Assembly: GCF_003350505.1 (NCBI RefSeq)
Contig: NZ_QQAY01000002.1
Span: 124,001-188,000, forward strand
From: Falsibacillus pallidus
Lineage (GTDB): Bacteria > Bacillota > Bacilli > Bacillales > DSM-25281
Direction of reading: 5' to 3'
DNA length: 64,000 bases
Numbering within the stretch: the stretch's first letter is position 1; every line of letters starts with the position of its first letter. The notes under the pieces were generated by a model that saw nothing but the letters and a program-made list of their open reading frames with translations, was not told the DNA's origin and searched no databases. This document shows positions 34,249-42,589 of this stretch, piece after piece. Position numbers and translations under genes: made by a program.

Positions 34249-34785
34249 ATGATGGCCCAATTACCTAAAGTATATTTAAGGGAACTTTCATTAGATGACA
34301 CAGATGATCGCTATCAATGGTGTTTAGACAGGGAAGTAACAAAACATCTAAATATGCCAGATAGGTATCCGCCTTTCAGTAGAGAAGAAACTCATACCTG
34401 GATTGAAATGTGCATCAATAAGACGAATGGGTATGAACAAAAAGCGATTTTGGCCGAAGACGGTAAACACATTGGCTGGATAGACTTAAAAAATATCGAT
34501 CGGTTAAACAAACATGCAGAACTTGGAATCGCCATCGGGGATAAGAACTATTGGGGTAGAGGATACGGGCTATCGGCTATGCATGAAATGCTTCATTGGG
34601 GTTTTAAATATTTGGATCTTAACAAGATATGGCTGAGAGTAGAGGTTGATAATGACAAGGCGATTAAGTCATATAAGAAAATGGGATACGTGGATGAAGG
34701 GGTTCTTAGACAAGATCGATTTAGAAACGGAGAGTATGTTGATCGTTTGCGAATGAGCATCCTTAAAGAAGAGTTTTTTCGTTGA
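34249..34785 (+). CDS. GNAT family N-acetyltransferase (RimJ/RimL type)
   Basis: A 178-residue GNAT protein. It has VYLRELSLDDTDDRYQW at the start, a central AELGIAIGDKNYWGRGYGLS strand-loop whose GRGYG binds the acetyl-CoA pyrophosphate, and the late AIKSYKKMGYVDEGVLRQDR typical of RimJ/L. Such enzymes acetylate ribosomal protein N-termini, drugs or small amines; the target is unknown. ATG at 34249 or GTG at 34246 fit the GGGGGAGAGAGG site. Confidence 0.83.
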   Translation: MMAQLPKVYLRELSLDDTDDRYQWCLDREVTKHLNMPDRYPPFSREETHTWIEMCINKTNGYEQKAILAEDGKHIGWIDLKNIDRLNKHAELGIAIGDKNYWGRGYGLSAMHEMLHWGFKYLDLNKIWLRVEVDNDKAIKSYKKMGYVDEGVLRQDRFRNGEYVDRLRMSILKEEFFR

Positions 34786-34825
34786 GTAATATATCTGAAA
34801 CTTCATATTTTGGGGAGGTTATTAC

Positions 34826-35488
34826 TTGAATAACAAGATAAAGACAATTTTCTTTGATGCAGGTGGTGTACTTTTTGATACTCCAATTAAAGGGGATGAG
34901 AGAATAATAAATTTGTTAACCGAAAGGGGTTACCACTCAGCAAAAATTGATTTGGCAATTTCAAAGGCTAAACATATTAAACCTCCCTTTATTACCTCAT
35001 GGTATGAAGAAGAAAAATACTATAAGCATTTTTATGGAATCATTGCGGAAGAACTTGGAGAAGTAAAACTAACAAATGAATTACTTCATTTTGCACATTA
35101 TGCAGGCCATTGCGAGCTTTTTTCAGAAGTAAAAGAAGTGCTTGAGAGTTTAATAACAAAATATGAACTGGCTGTCATTTCGAACGCTATGCCTAGTATG
35201 GATTGGATTTTCGACAGGTTAGGTATTCGCAAATATTTTAAGACTATTATTTTATCAGCCAATGTGAATGAGGAAAAACCAAGTAAAGGTATTTATTATA
35301 CTTCTCTAAATCAAATGGAAGCAACGCCAGAAGAAAGTATCTTTATAGACGATAAGATTGAAAATGTTGAAGGTGCTGAAATAATAGGTATGAGGGGTAT
35401 TCATTTGGATAGAAGAAGAAAGAATTTAAAAGAATTGCTTTCCGATGAAAGGATTTTATATGATTCACTGATGCCCTCTCAGAAATGA
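34826..35488 (+). CDS. HAD-superfamily hydrolase
   Basis: A 220-residue haloacid-dehalogenase-like protein: motif I TIFFDAGGVLFDT (the second catalytic Asp is replaced by Gly, DxGGV variant, common in the HAD YihX/epoxide-hydrolase-N branch), motif II VISNAMPS, motif III Lys in NEEKPSKGIYY, and motif IV SIFIDDKIENVEGA. Substrate unknown. The TTG start follows GGGGAGG. Confidence 0.83.
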   Translation: MNNKIKTIFFDAGGVLFDTPIKGDERIINLLTERGYHSAKIDLAISKAKHIKPPFITSWYEEEKYYKHFYGIIAEELGEVKLTNELLHFAHYAGHCELFSEVKEVLESLITKYELAVISNAMPSMDWIFDRLGIRKYFKTIILSANVNEEKPSKGIYYTSLNQMEATPEESIFIDDKIENVEGAEIIGMRGIHLDRRRKNLKELLSDERILYDSLMPSQK

Positions 35489-35577
35489 TACAGCTCACCA
35501 ATTTTTCTTATAAAATCTCATCTATAAGCTTATCTATTTGAATAATAACTAGTTACCAAAAGCTGAGGTGTTATATA

Positions 35578-36864
35578 ATGGTCGGAAATAAACCTTGGAT
35601 ACAAGTGGATAGGATGACGTCATTAGTCGATTCACCGATAAACATAAGGATTTTGGATGTCGAACCACAAAAAGAGGTAACAATTAAGGCTCATAGAGCT
35701 GTGGAAGGAGAAAAAATCTTTCACTTTTCTTCATTTGCCACTTTTATCTCTGACGATATGGGGCAAATTGATTTAAACAAACAAGCACCAGTAAGGGGTA
35801 CCTATTCAGGCACAGATGGAATGGGGCTTTTTTGGTCTCTTGAGGTAAGTAAAATTGAAGAAAAGGTAGAGAATCTTACTTCAAATTCATCACCAGATAT
35901 ACTGCCACCGCAAAAGTTTACTCTTTCCCTTGAAATCGATGAGCAAGTGGTGAACGAAATACAAATTGAACGTCTATGGAAAGCAGAAAATGTTGAAAGA
36001 AGATCAATCAGAGAAAATGGGCTTATCGCCACACTTTTTTCAAACAAAGATGGAAAGCCACGACCAGCAGTAATCATGTTAGGCGGCTCAGAAGGAGGCT
36101 TAAATGAGTTCCAAGGAAGTTTATTAGCTTCGCATGGGTTTACGGTTTTAGTCCTTGCCTACTTTGGAATCGATCATTTGCCAAAGCGTTTAGTTGAAAT
36201 ACCTCTTGAGTATATTGAAACTGCAATTGAATGGATGAAAGATTGTCAGGAAGTTAAAAAAGGTTGGTTAGGAATACACGGGGTTTCCCGTGGAAGCGAA
36301 CTTGCGCTGCTTTCTGCCAGTTTATTTCATGATATTAAAGCAGTTGTTTCATTGAATGGGTCTTCCATTTTATTCAGCGGCATCGTTTCTTGGACAGAAG
36401 AACAAACGCTGCCTCCAGCTTGGACCTATAAAGGGGAGCCGCTTCCATATGCAACTCCCTGCAATCCAGTTAAAGCTGCATTGGAATGCCGGGAAATGTC
36501 TCAGAAAAAAACAGGAGATCCGATAGCAAGGTGGTACAAAGCATTAACTGAGGATCCAGACATAGTGGATAAAGCTACGATTCATGTTGAAAACATTAAT
36601 GGCCCAATGTTGCTTATATCTGGTGAAGAAGATGTCACCCTGGAATTCTCTAAAAAGGCTGTGGAGAGGTTGAAGAATCACAGCTTTAAAGAATTTTATA
36701 ATCATCTCATTTACACGGGTGCAGGTCATTCGATTGGGATTCCCTACGTGTTTTGTAATGGTGAAAAAAAAGAATCGATGGCTAGAGCGAGCGCTGATTC
36801 TTGGAGGAAAACGATTGAGTTTTTTAGTGAAAGTTTTAGGAAGTATGAACAGATACGGAATTGA
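35578..36864 (+). CDS. Acyl-CoA thioesterase / bile-acid-CoA:amino acid N-acyltransferase (BAAT) family protein
   Basis: A 428-residue two-domain protein. Residues 1-140 are the immunoglobulin-like acyl-CoA thioester hydrolase domain (SLVDSPINIRILDVEPQ ... GTYSGTDGMGLFWSLE). Residues 150-428 are the BAAT alpha/beta-hydrolase domain with PAVIMLGGSEGG (oxyanion) and the nucleophile elbow GVSRGSELALL. Most bacterial members hydrolyse acyl-CoA or related thioesters; the natural substrate is unknown. The next membrane protein gene overlaps its stop codon. Confidence 0.85.
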   Translation: MVGNKPWIQVDRMTSLVDSPINIRILDVEPQKEVTIKAHRAVEGEKIFHFSSFATFISDDMGQIDLNKQAPVRGTYSGTDGMGLFWSLEVSKIEEKVENLTSNSSPDILPPQKFTLSLEIDEQVVNEIQIERLWKAENVERRSIRENGLIATLFSNKDGKPRPAVIMLGGSEGGLNEFQGSLLASHGFTVLVLAYFGIDHLPKRLVEIPLEYIETAIEWMKDCQEVKKGWLGIHGVSRGSELALLSASLFHDIKAVVSLNGSSILFSGIVSWTEEQTLPPAWTYKGEPLPYATPCNPVKAALECREMSQKKTGDPIARWYKALTEDPDIVDKATIHVENINGPMLLISGEEDVTLEFSKKAVERLKNHSFKEFYNHLIYTGAGHSIGIPYVFCNGEKKESMARASADSWRKTIEFFSESFRKYEQIRN

Positions 36865-37223
36865 TGATTCAGGGAAATTATCAATTTTATAAAAAATTAA
36901 TTTACTTTTTAAATAGACTCAAGCTGGTATTTTATCAATACGACGATGAAGGTTTTTCCGTTGAGGAGAAAGAATATATCGGAAAAATAAAGAGAGTAAA
37001 TCCATACGGACTTTTTGTGCTTATTTTTGGGGGCATTTCTTTCGCATTTGGGCCACGATTTGTTTTTTTCCCTATGCTAACTTTGACAATTGCAATACTT
37101 ACAATTGGAAATATTGATAAAGAAAAAGAAGATAACCCATGGACATTTATTTTGGGGATTATTTTATCTTTCATCGGATTATATATGTACATTGCTGGGG
37201 CGGGTCATAATCTCACTTTATAA
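36864..37223 (+). CDS. Hypothetical membrane protein, 119 residues
   Basis: The start ATG overlaps the previous stop (TGATG), indicating coupling. A soluble N-terminus of about 45 residues precedes three hydrophobic segments (PYGLFVLIFGGISFAFG, VFFPMLTLTIAILTIGN and FILGIILSFIGLYMYIAG). Family not recognised. Confidence 0.5.
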   Translation: MIQGNYQFYKKLIYFLNRLKLVFYQYDDEGFSVEEKEYIGKIKRVNPYGLFVLIFGGISFAFGPRFVFFPMLTLTIAILTIGNIDKEKEDNPWTFILGIILSFIGLYMYIAGAGHNLTL

Positions 37224-37374
37224 ATTCTCTTTATACATTCAAATATCCATAAGAAACAGGAGAATATTTTCAAAACTCCAACTTATAAAATATGATAATG
37301 AATATTGAGTTATTACATATCTACTGCAACCAATCGAAAATAGTTTAGTAAGAATTTGAAGAAGGGAAGATCGC

Positions 37375-37851
37375 ATGAAAAAGATAAAGGTTTCATGGAT
37401 GGTGCTAGTTGTAATGATACTTGCCAGCTGCTCAAGTTCATCTGTAGACAACGGCATGAAAGGTGATAAGCCACCTCAAGTTTCTATTAAAATAGGATCT
37501 CATATTTATGCCACAACTCTGGGGTCCTATTGCTGGTCGAACAAAGGAAAAGGGGAATGTGTGGACACAGCCGGGCCGGAGAAATCCTTAAAAGGAAAAG
37601 CCCCCATAAAAGTAAAACCGGGTGAGGTAATATCCTTTGTCATGGATTACGAACCAAAACCTAATCAATTTCATCTTTTGCAATTTCATATAAAAGAGAA
37701 TCTGACACGTACTATTTCTAACAATAGCTTTTCCGCACCAGAGGAAAAAGGGGTTTACTATTATGGTTATAGTACAGGGTGGATGGATGAAAAGGATGAG
37801 CATTTATCACATGGGGATGCGACCTATTATTTTGTTATTGAAGTGGAGTAG
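37375..37851 (+). CDS. Putative lipoprotein, 158 residues
   Basis: The signal peptide with lipobox LASC (MKKIKVSWMVLVVMILASC) puts the mature protein on the outer face of the membrane. Two further Cys residues in LGSYCWSNKGKGECVDTAG may form a disulfide. The mature domain (VSIKIGSHIYATTLGSYCW) resembles several Bacillus secreted hypotheticals. ATG follows GAAGGGAAG. Confidence 0.65.
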   Translation: MKKIKVSWMVLVVMILASCSSSSVDNGMKGDKPPQVSIKIGSHIYATTLGSYCWSNKGKGECVDTAGPEKSLKGKAPIKVKPGEVISFVMDYEPKPNQFHLLQFHIKENLTRTISNNSFSAPEEKGVYYYGYSTGWMDEKDEHLSHGDATYYFVIEVE

Positions 37852-37919
37852 GGGAGATATTTATCCTAATGGCAAGTGTATGGATTAATAAAAGTTATAT
37901 TTTTGAGAGGTTGTTTTTT

Positions 37920-38924
37920 ATGTTGAAAGCGAATGTTTTGAAAAGGGGAGACACTGTTGGAATCATCACGCCGTCGGCTCCCGCTCCAGTTCTTTTTAAG
38001 GAAAGATACCGGAGAGGAATAAAACAATTAGAGAATATGGGGTTGAAAGTTATCGAGGGTTCCTGCTCAAAAGAAATACAATCCTATCGTTCGAGTTCCA
38101 TTAGAGCAAGAGCAGAAGAAATCAATGAGTTGATCTATAACGATGATGTCAAAGCAATTATCAGTACAATCGGAGGATCAAATTCGAATTCGCTGCTGCC
38201 TTATATTGACTACGGTTATTTAATTAAGAAGCCCAAAATCATCATGGGATATAGTGATGTAACAGCTTTGTTATTAGGGATCTACACCAAAACAGGATTA
38301 GCCACTTTTTATGGCCCAGCTGTTGTTCCCTCTTTTGGAGAATTTCATGAAATGCTGCCAAAGGGGAAAGAGTTTTTTGAAAACATTGTGATGTTAAAAA
38401 AGAGAGCTCCATATGAGTTGGAAGTACCTTCTGAATGGACAGAGGAAATGATTGATTGGAATTCCCAGGATAGAGAAAAGAAGATGGTACTTAATGAAGG
38501 ATGGAAAACGATTCGCGGCGGAAACTCTACGGGTGTGTTGATTGGCGGAAATTTAAATACTATGTCCGGATTCATTGGGTCAGAATATTTTCCGAGATTA
38601 AAAGGAGCCATCCTGTTTATCGAAGATTCATTTAAAGACATGGCAATTCAGGAGCGTTCCCTGAGTATGCTGAAAGTGAATGGCATTTTTGATGAGATTG
38701 CCGGCTTGATCATTGGTAAGCACGAGCACTTCAATGATTTGGATTCGCCTTTTACGTTTGAGGAATTGCTCATCGAAGTAATTGGGGAGATCAATATCCC
38801 TATCCTTGCAAATGTAGATATTGGTCACACTTTTCCTTCGCATGTTTTTCCGATTGGGATTAAAGCAACCCTTGACGCCACCAAAGGCACCATTACATTT
38901 TTGGAGGATGGTGTGGAAGGGTAA
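37920..38924 (+). CDS. LD-carboxypeptidase family protein (peptidase S66, MccF-like)
   Basis: A 334-residue serine peptidase of family S66. The GDTVGIITPSAPAP start, GYSDVTALLLG with the nucleophile Ser near residue 118, and the later GGNLNTMSGFIGSEYFP, Glu in FIEDSFKDMAI and His in DIGHTFPSHVFPIG match the Ser-Glu-His triad. Family members either trim murein tetrapeptides (LdcA) or give immunity to microcin C (MccF), which has this same fold. ATG at 37920 follows GAGAGG. Confidence 0.83.
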   Translation: MLKANVLKRGDTVGIITPSAPAPVLFKERYRRGIKQLENMGLKVIEGSCSKEIQSYRSSSIRARAEEINELIYNDDVKAIISTIGGSNSNSLLPYIDYGYLIKKPKIIMGYSDVTALLLGIYTKTGLATFYGPAVVPSFGEFHEMLPKGKEFFENIVMLKKRAPYELEVPSEWTEEMIDWNSQDREKKMVLNEGWKTIRGGNSTGVLIGGNLNTMSGFIGSEYFPRLKGAILFIEDSFKDMAIQERSLSMLKVNGIFDEIAGLIIGKHEHFNDLDSPFTFEELLIEVIGEINIPILANVDIGHTFPSHVFPIGIKATLDATKGTITFLEDGVEG

Positions 38925-38991
38925 GAAAGGTGCTGCAAAATTTAAATGCAAGATGCCGATTCCATAAACGAATAATTGGAGGGAAGAGGTT

Positions 38992-39294
38992 ATGTTAGCC
39001 ATTTCTTTGGCCGTTATTATTGGAGGCTTGCTTATTATTTTTGTTGGATATTCGGTAAAGAAAAAGGGGAAGACTTCATTCATTGCAGGAAATAACGAGG
39101 TTTTCACCCCTAAAAACGAGAAAACATTAGCTGCAAGATCCGGCATTAATATAATTGTCTTCGGAATCGAAGTGGTCTTGTTTCCAATAGCATATCATTT
39201 CATTGAGCTGGAGGGCAGTATTCTTGCCATTTTAGCGGTAGCGCACCTGTTGATATTTTTTCTCTTAATGGTGTTGGACCAATTAGAAAAATAA
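38992..39294 (+). CDS. DUF3784 family membrane protein, 100 residues
   Basis: A small membrane protein with three hydrophobic segments (AISLAVIIGGLLIIFVGYSV, INIIVFGIEVVLFPIAYHFI and ILAILAVAHLLIFFLLMVLD) and a basic loop. It matches the DUF3784 pattern in outline. ATG follows TTGGAGGGAAGAGG. A terminator follows. Confidence 0.6.
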   Translation: MLAISLAVIIGGLLIIFVGYSVKKKGKTSFIAGNNEVFTPKNEKTLAARSGINIIVFGIEVVLFPIAYHFIELEGSILAILAVAHLLIFFLLMVLDQLEK

Positions 39295-39296
39295 TA

Positions 39297-39333
39297 AAGG
39301 CAGGACTTCCATTTATTTAGAAGTCCTGCCTTA
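39297..39333. terminator. Bidirectional terminator
   Basis: AAGGCAGGACTTC ... GAAGTCCTGCCTT, a 13-bp perfect stem between convergent genes. Confidence 0.82.
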
Positions 39334-39339
39334 ACTTAT

Positions 39340-39543
39340 TTAGGGATTCAGTAAAATTATTTCATATGTTCCTTTGAAAAATAAAATGATATCTCCCAGA
39401 AAACCTATGCAAAAGAATACAAAGTAATAGCTTGCTTTGGTGATGTCTAATTTAAACAGTTCTTTAAATGCCTGAACAAATAATTCATTAAATTTAAACC
39501 AGCTTAAGACCCAGCCGATGATTAAAAACGTTAAAATCGCCAT
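39340..39543 (-). CDS. Small membrane protein, 67 residues
   Basis: Two hydrophobic segments (AILTFLIIGWVLSWF and YYFVFFCIGFLGDIILFF) around an amphipathic KFNELFVQAFKELFKLDI helix. ATG follows AAGGGGGAG at good spacing. Family not recognised. Confidence 0.55.
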   Translation of the reverse strand: MAILTFLIIGWVLSWFKFNELFVQAFKELFKLDITKASYYFVFFCIGFLGDIILFFKGTYEIILLNP

Positions 39544-39725
39544 TTATTCTCCCCCTTATCTTGATGCCCCATCATATTCAGTAGTCCCGATAACAATTCT
39601 GAATCAGGATTAAGTAATAAATAATCTTTAAAAGCTGCATATGTATATACTGAGTTTATCATATGTATGCATGCTTGATTGGTACATTTTTTTGGTTCTT
39701 TGCAGCGGAGGCCAAATGGTTTGTG

Positions 39726-39768
39726 GGGACAGGTTTCTCGTCCTCCTGTGGGACGAGGAACCTGTCCC
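39726..39768. repeat. Palindromic GGGACAGGTT repeat element
   Basis: GGGACAGGTTTCTCGTCC-tcctgtg-GGACGAGGAACCTGTCCC, an 18-bp stem with one mismatch. Partial copies of the GGGACAGGTT half occur at 40545-40556 and 55431-55441. It is a dispersed intergenic hairpin family. Confidence 0.6.
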
Positions 39769-39829
39769 TCTGTCCCTGTAACCAAATTTGGAAGTCATTC
39801 GTCTTTCTTGATAAAGGGGTGATAAAGTA

Positions 39830-40480
39830 ATGAAAATATATGTTGTACTTTCGTTGTTATGTCTCTCATGTGGGATTTTGTCAGCATGCAATACTTCAAG
39901 TACGACAGAAAATCAAAGTGAGTCAAATGGGAATGGTGTAGTTGTGGAAAAAAATTCAAATATTGAAAAAGACAAAGCTGAAGAGGAAGCGAGTTCTGAA
40001 AATCCTTCCGCTCCAGCTGCAGATACACCAAAAGTAGAAACAAAAATTATTACGGTTAGTCGTGAAGGAATGGAAGAAAAAGTCCATGCGCAGCTATATA
40101 AAAGTCATGCGCAGCCAATAAACTTTTTTGTATTTGATGGATACAACGTGAAAATGGGTGCTGAAAACCAAGATTTTATTTCCTTTACAAGTAATGATCG
40201 ATCCTATATGACACTTAAGAAATTAAGTTCAGCAGAATTTGCAGCGTTTGAAAGCAATTTAGACAAGGACAAAACATTAAGGAAAAATATTATGAGCTAC
40301 GATGGGTTAGAGAAAGCTTTTGTTTATTTCTCTGAACCTGAGGACGGAGTTAGTATTTCAACTATACTTTTTCCGGGAGAAGGAGACCGGCCGAATCTTT
40401 TGGCAGTCATTCATAATCCTTTAGAAATGGAAAATTACGATATGTATTATGAAATGTTAAAAACCGTGGTTAACCAATAA
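39830..40480 (+). CDS. Putative lipoprotein, 216 residues
   Basis: Signal peptide with lipobox ILSAC (Cys20). A low-complexity Ser/Thr/Glu-rich linker (residues 22-70) leads to a soluble domain TKIITVSREGMEEKVHAQLY and on. Alanine- and glutamate-rich linker composition is typical of cell-wall spanning tethers. ATG follows AAAGGGGTG. Unknown function. Confidence 0.65.
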   Translation: MKIYVVLSLLCLSCGILSACNTSSTTENQSESNGNGVVVEKNSNIEKDKAEEEASSENPSAPAADTPKVETKIITVSREGMEEKVHAQLYKSHAQPINFFVFDGYNVKMGAENQDFISFTSNDRSYMTLKKLSSAEFAAFESNLDKDKTLRKNIMSYDGLEKAFVYFSEPEDGVSISTILFPGEGDRPNLLAVIHNPLEMENYDMYYEMLKTVVNQ

Positions 40481-40555
40481 ATAGTTTGATTTGGGGTATG
40501 AATTTTTTATTATTTCTTTAAATAAACCATAGTTTTGTGGGGTGGGGACAGGTTC

Positions 40556-41428
40556 CTATTTGTAGTTGTTGTAGACGTATGGATCGTCGGGTTTGCTGAT
40601 TTTTTCCCAGTGGGTCACTTTTAGGACCGGGATGGTTTTTTTGTACGGCTGGAAGTACTCGTTTGTCATGGTTCCTTTGACTTGGATCCATTCGTCGTCT
40701 TTGATGTCCATGTCATCTGGGAACTCGACGAGCATCCCGAATACACCGGAGTCCGCGACACAGTGGATGATGCCGAACCGGAAGACGAAGAGCTGATTCT
40801 TTTTCAGTTCTTTGTCATTGAACGCAAAGCCGTGAAATTGAATGGTTTTCCCCATGAAATCGCCGGGATTTTTATAAATCGTTTCCATTGCTTCCAGGTA
40901 GTTCGCATCTGTCAGCTTCACGGTATCTTTACTCGCATATTTCTTTAAGTATTTATTCATTCTTTCATAGTAGCCCTCAGAACCGTAGTAGGTGCTGGTA
41001 TCAGGTTCGAGGAATTGATGCTGGGAATAGGGATCCCCGTCATTGTAGACATCAAAGTGGTATCCTTTCGCCTTGACGATGTTCGAGTCAAGCGTGGCGA
41101 TCGGCAGGAACAGATACGTCAGGACCGGGAAAATAAGAATCGGGAAAGCAATCCAATACTTCCATCCCTTTCTTTCATGGGAGTGGTCGTGTCCGCATCC
41201 GCAGTCATCGACGGGGCTGCAGCTGCTGCCTTGTTCTTTTTCCTTTTCTTTCTCACTGCCTTCTTTCCAATAAAAGTAGAGCTGCATAATGGTCAGGAAG
41301 AAAAGCAAGAAAATGGTCAAAAAGGATATATAGGAATACTTCATATTGATATATTTTGAAATGTTGCCTGTAGCATGAAGCTGCAGAAAGACAAATGAGA
41401 ATCCGAGCAGGACGAGAAATCGAAGCAT
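40556..41428 (-). CDS. ycgQ: TIGR03943 family membrane protein, YcgQ type
   Basis: A 290-residue protein with four hydrophobic segments, a Cys/His-rich cytoplasmic loop (SSCSPVDDCGCGHDHSHER, about residues 69-87) that looks metal-binding, and a C-terminal soluble domain (YLEAMETIYKNPGDFMGKTI ... FGMLVEFPDD). It pairs with the UPF0718 permease 26 bases upstream, the conserved YcgR-YcgQ arrangement that B. subtilis controls by Zur. The likely role is in metal (zinc-responsive) transport. Confidence 0.83.
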   Translation of the reverse strand: MLRFLVLLGFSFVFLQLHATGNISKYINMKYSYISFLTIFLLFFLTIMQLYFYWKEGSEKEKEKEQGSSCSPVDDCGCGHDHSHERKGWKYWIAFPILIFPVLTYLFLPIATLDSNIVKAKGYHFDVYNDGDPYSQHQFLEPDTSTYYGSEGYYERMNKYLKKYASKDTVKLTDANYLEAMETIYKNPGDFMGKTIQFHGFAFNDKELKKNQLFVFRFGIIHCVADSGVFGMLVEFPDDMDIKDDEWIQVKGTMTNEYFQPYKKTIPVLKVTHWEKISKPDDPYVYNNYK

Positions 41429-41454
41429 ACTGTTTCCATTCTCCTTTCTAATGA

Positions 41455-42333
41455 TTAGTGTACGATCAGGATCGATAAGACAAACACCAGGATGCTCACG
41501 TATAAGAATAAGTACATAACGAATTTTTTCTTGAAAACGCCAAGAAGCATGAGCGTATTTTTGATATCAAACATCGGGCCGAATACAAGAAACGCGACAA
41601 GTGCTGTCGTAGAGAACGTACTTCTGAACGATGATGCGATAAATGCATCTGCTTCTGAACACAGTGAGAGAACATACGTCAAAGCCATCATGACGATGGA
41701 TGAAGAATATTCCCCATGTCCGAGAGATGTCAGTGTGCTTGTTTTGACATACGTCTGCATGGCAGCTGCGACAAATGCGCCCAGTACGAGGAATTTCCCT
41801 ACGGAAAAGAATTCGTCGATGGTGTGCTGCAGCGTGCCTTTTATTTTACCCCAAATGCCGCTGCCGTGGTGATGATGGTGGGAGTGGAATTCTTCCTTTA
41901 ATTGTGAATCCTTGAACTGCAAGGATAGAATGGCTCCTACAAGCAGGGCTACAAGGAAGGAAATGCCTCCTCTGTACCAGACCATGCTCCAGCTGTTCCC
42001 GAATGCGACATAAGTTGAGAATAGAACGATCGGGTTAATGACAGGTCCAGTCAACATGAAGGCTATGGCTGAATGGAGCGGCACACCTTTTGCGATGAGC
42101 CTCCTTGTCACCGGGACAATCCCGCACTCGCACCCCGGGAAGAGCGCACCGAGGGTCGTGGCAAACAGAACGGATAAAAACCGATTCTTCGGAATGATTT
42201 TGGCCACCATTTCTTCGGTGACAAACATTTGAAGAACGCTTGAAATGATGACGCCGACAAGTACAAATGGAAGCGCCTCGATCAAGATGCTGATGAATAT
42301 TGTATTTAATTGTAAAAAGGATTGGCTAAACAT
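41455..42333 (-). CDS. ycgR: UPF0718/DUF318 permease, YcgR type
   Basis: A 292-residue membrane protein with about eight hydrophobic segments. Conserved features are LFPGCECGIVPVTRRLIAKG and the later LCSEADAFIASSF (Cys and acidic residues inside TM segments), with a His-rich loop FHSHHHHHGSGIWG between halves. It is the first gene of the ycgR-ycgQ pair. Related permeases handle heavy metals such as arsenic or zinc; the substrate here is unproven. The region upstream contains an inverted repeat at 42385. Confidence 0.83.
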   Translation of the reverse strand: MFSQSFLQLNTIFISILIEALPFVLVGVIISSVLQMFVTEEMVAKIIPKNRFLSVLFATTLGALFPGCECGIVPVTRRLIAKGVPLHSAIAFMLTGPVINPIVLFSTYVAFGNSWSMVWYRGGISFLVALLVGAILSLQFKDSQLKEEFHSHHHHHGSGIWGKIKGTLQHTIDEFFSVGKFLVLGAFVAAAMQTYVKTSTLTSLGHGEYSSSIVMMALTYVLSLCSEADAFIASSFRSTFSTTALVAFLVFGPMFDIKNTLMLLGVFKKKFVMYLFLYVSILVFVLSILIVH

Positions 42334-42384
42334 TAATTTCCTCCGATTGCTTAAAAAAGTCTAGTTAAAACAAGACTACATTAT

Positions 42385-42408
42385 ATCAAATGATAATGAA
42401 AATTTGAT
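42385..42408. promoter_or_regulatory. Candidate Zur/Fur-family operator upstream of ycgR
   Basis: ATCAAAT-gataatgaaa-ATTTGAT, 7-bp inverted arms around a TGATAATGA core typical of Fur-superfamily sites, 52 bases before the ycgR start. B. subtilis ycgR-ycgQ is a Zur target, so this is the natural candidate, though it departs from the usual consensus AAATCGTAATNATTACGATTT. Confidence 0.4.
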
Positions 42409-42472
42409 GAGAAAAACAAATGGAAATATAGAAGAAAAAATGGATAACCATATGTCTAAGAGAAACAATAGG

Positions 42473-42495
42473 TTTGTCGCGGCAGGTGTGACAAA
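42473..42495. promoter_or_regulatory. Candidate MtlR operator upstream of mtlA
   Basis: TTTGTC-gcggcaggtgt-GACAAA, an inverted repeat 95 bases before mtlA. B. subtilis MtlR binds TTTGTCA-type repeats before its mannitol genes, and the mtlR gene is in this operon. Confidence 0.4.
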
Positions 42496-42589
42496 GTTAG
42501 TTTTCATGGTTATTGTTTTCGTTCGGCTGCATCCTCTATCATTAAAGGTGTAATACTTTGATGAATTTTTTACGAAAGGAAGAGGAACC

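Noticed and set aside
39531-39785. An 84-codon minus-strand frame containing a Cys-rich stretch
   Set aside because: Its first third runs through the GGGACAGGTT hairpin repeat, and neither the first ATG nor the internal ATG at 39662 has a ribosome binding site.
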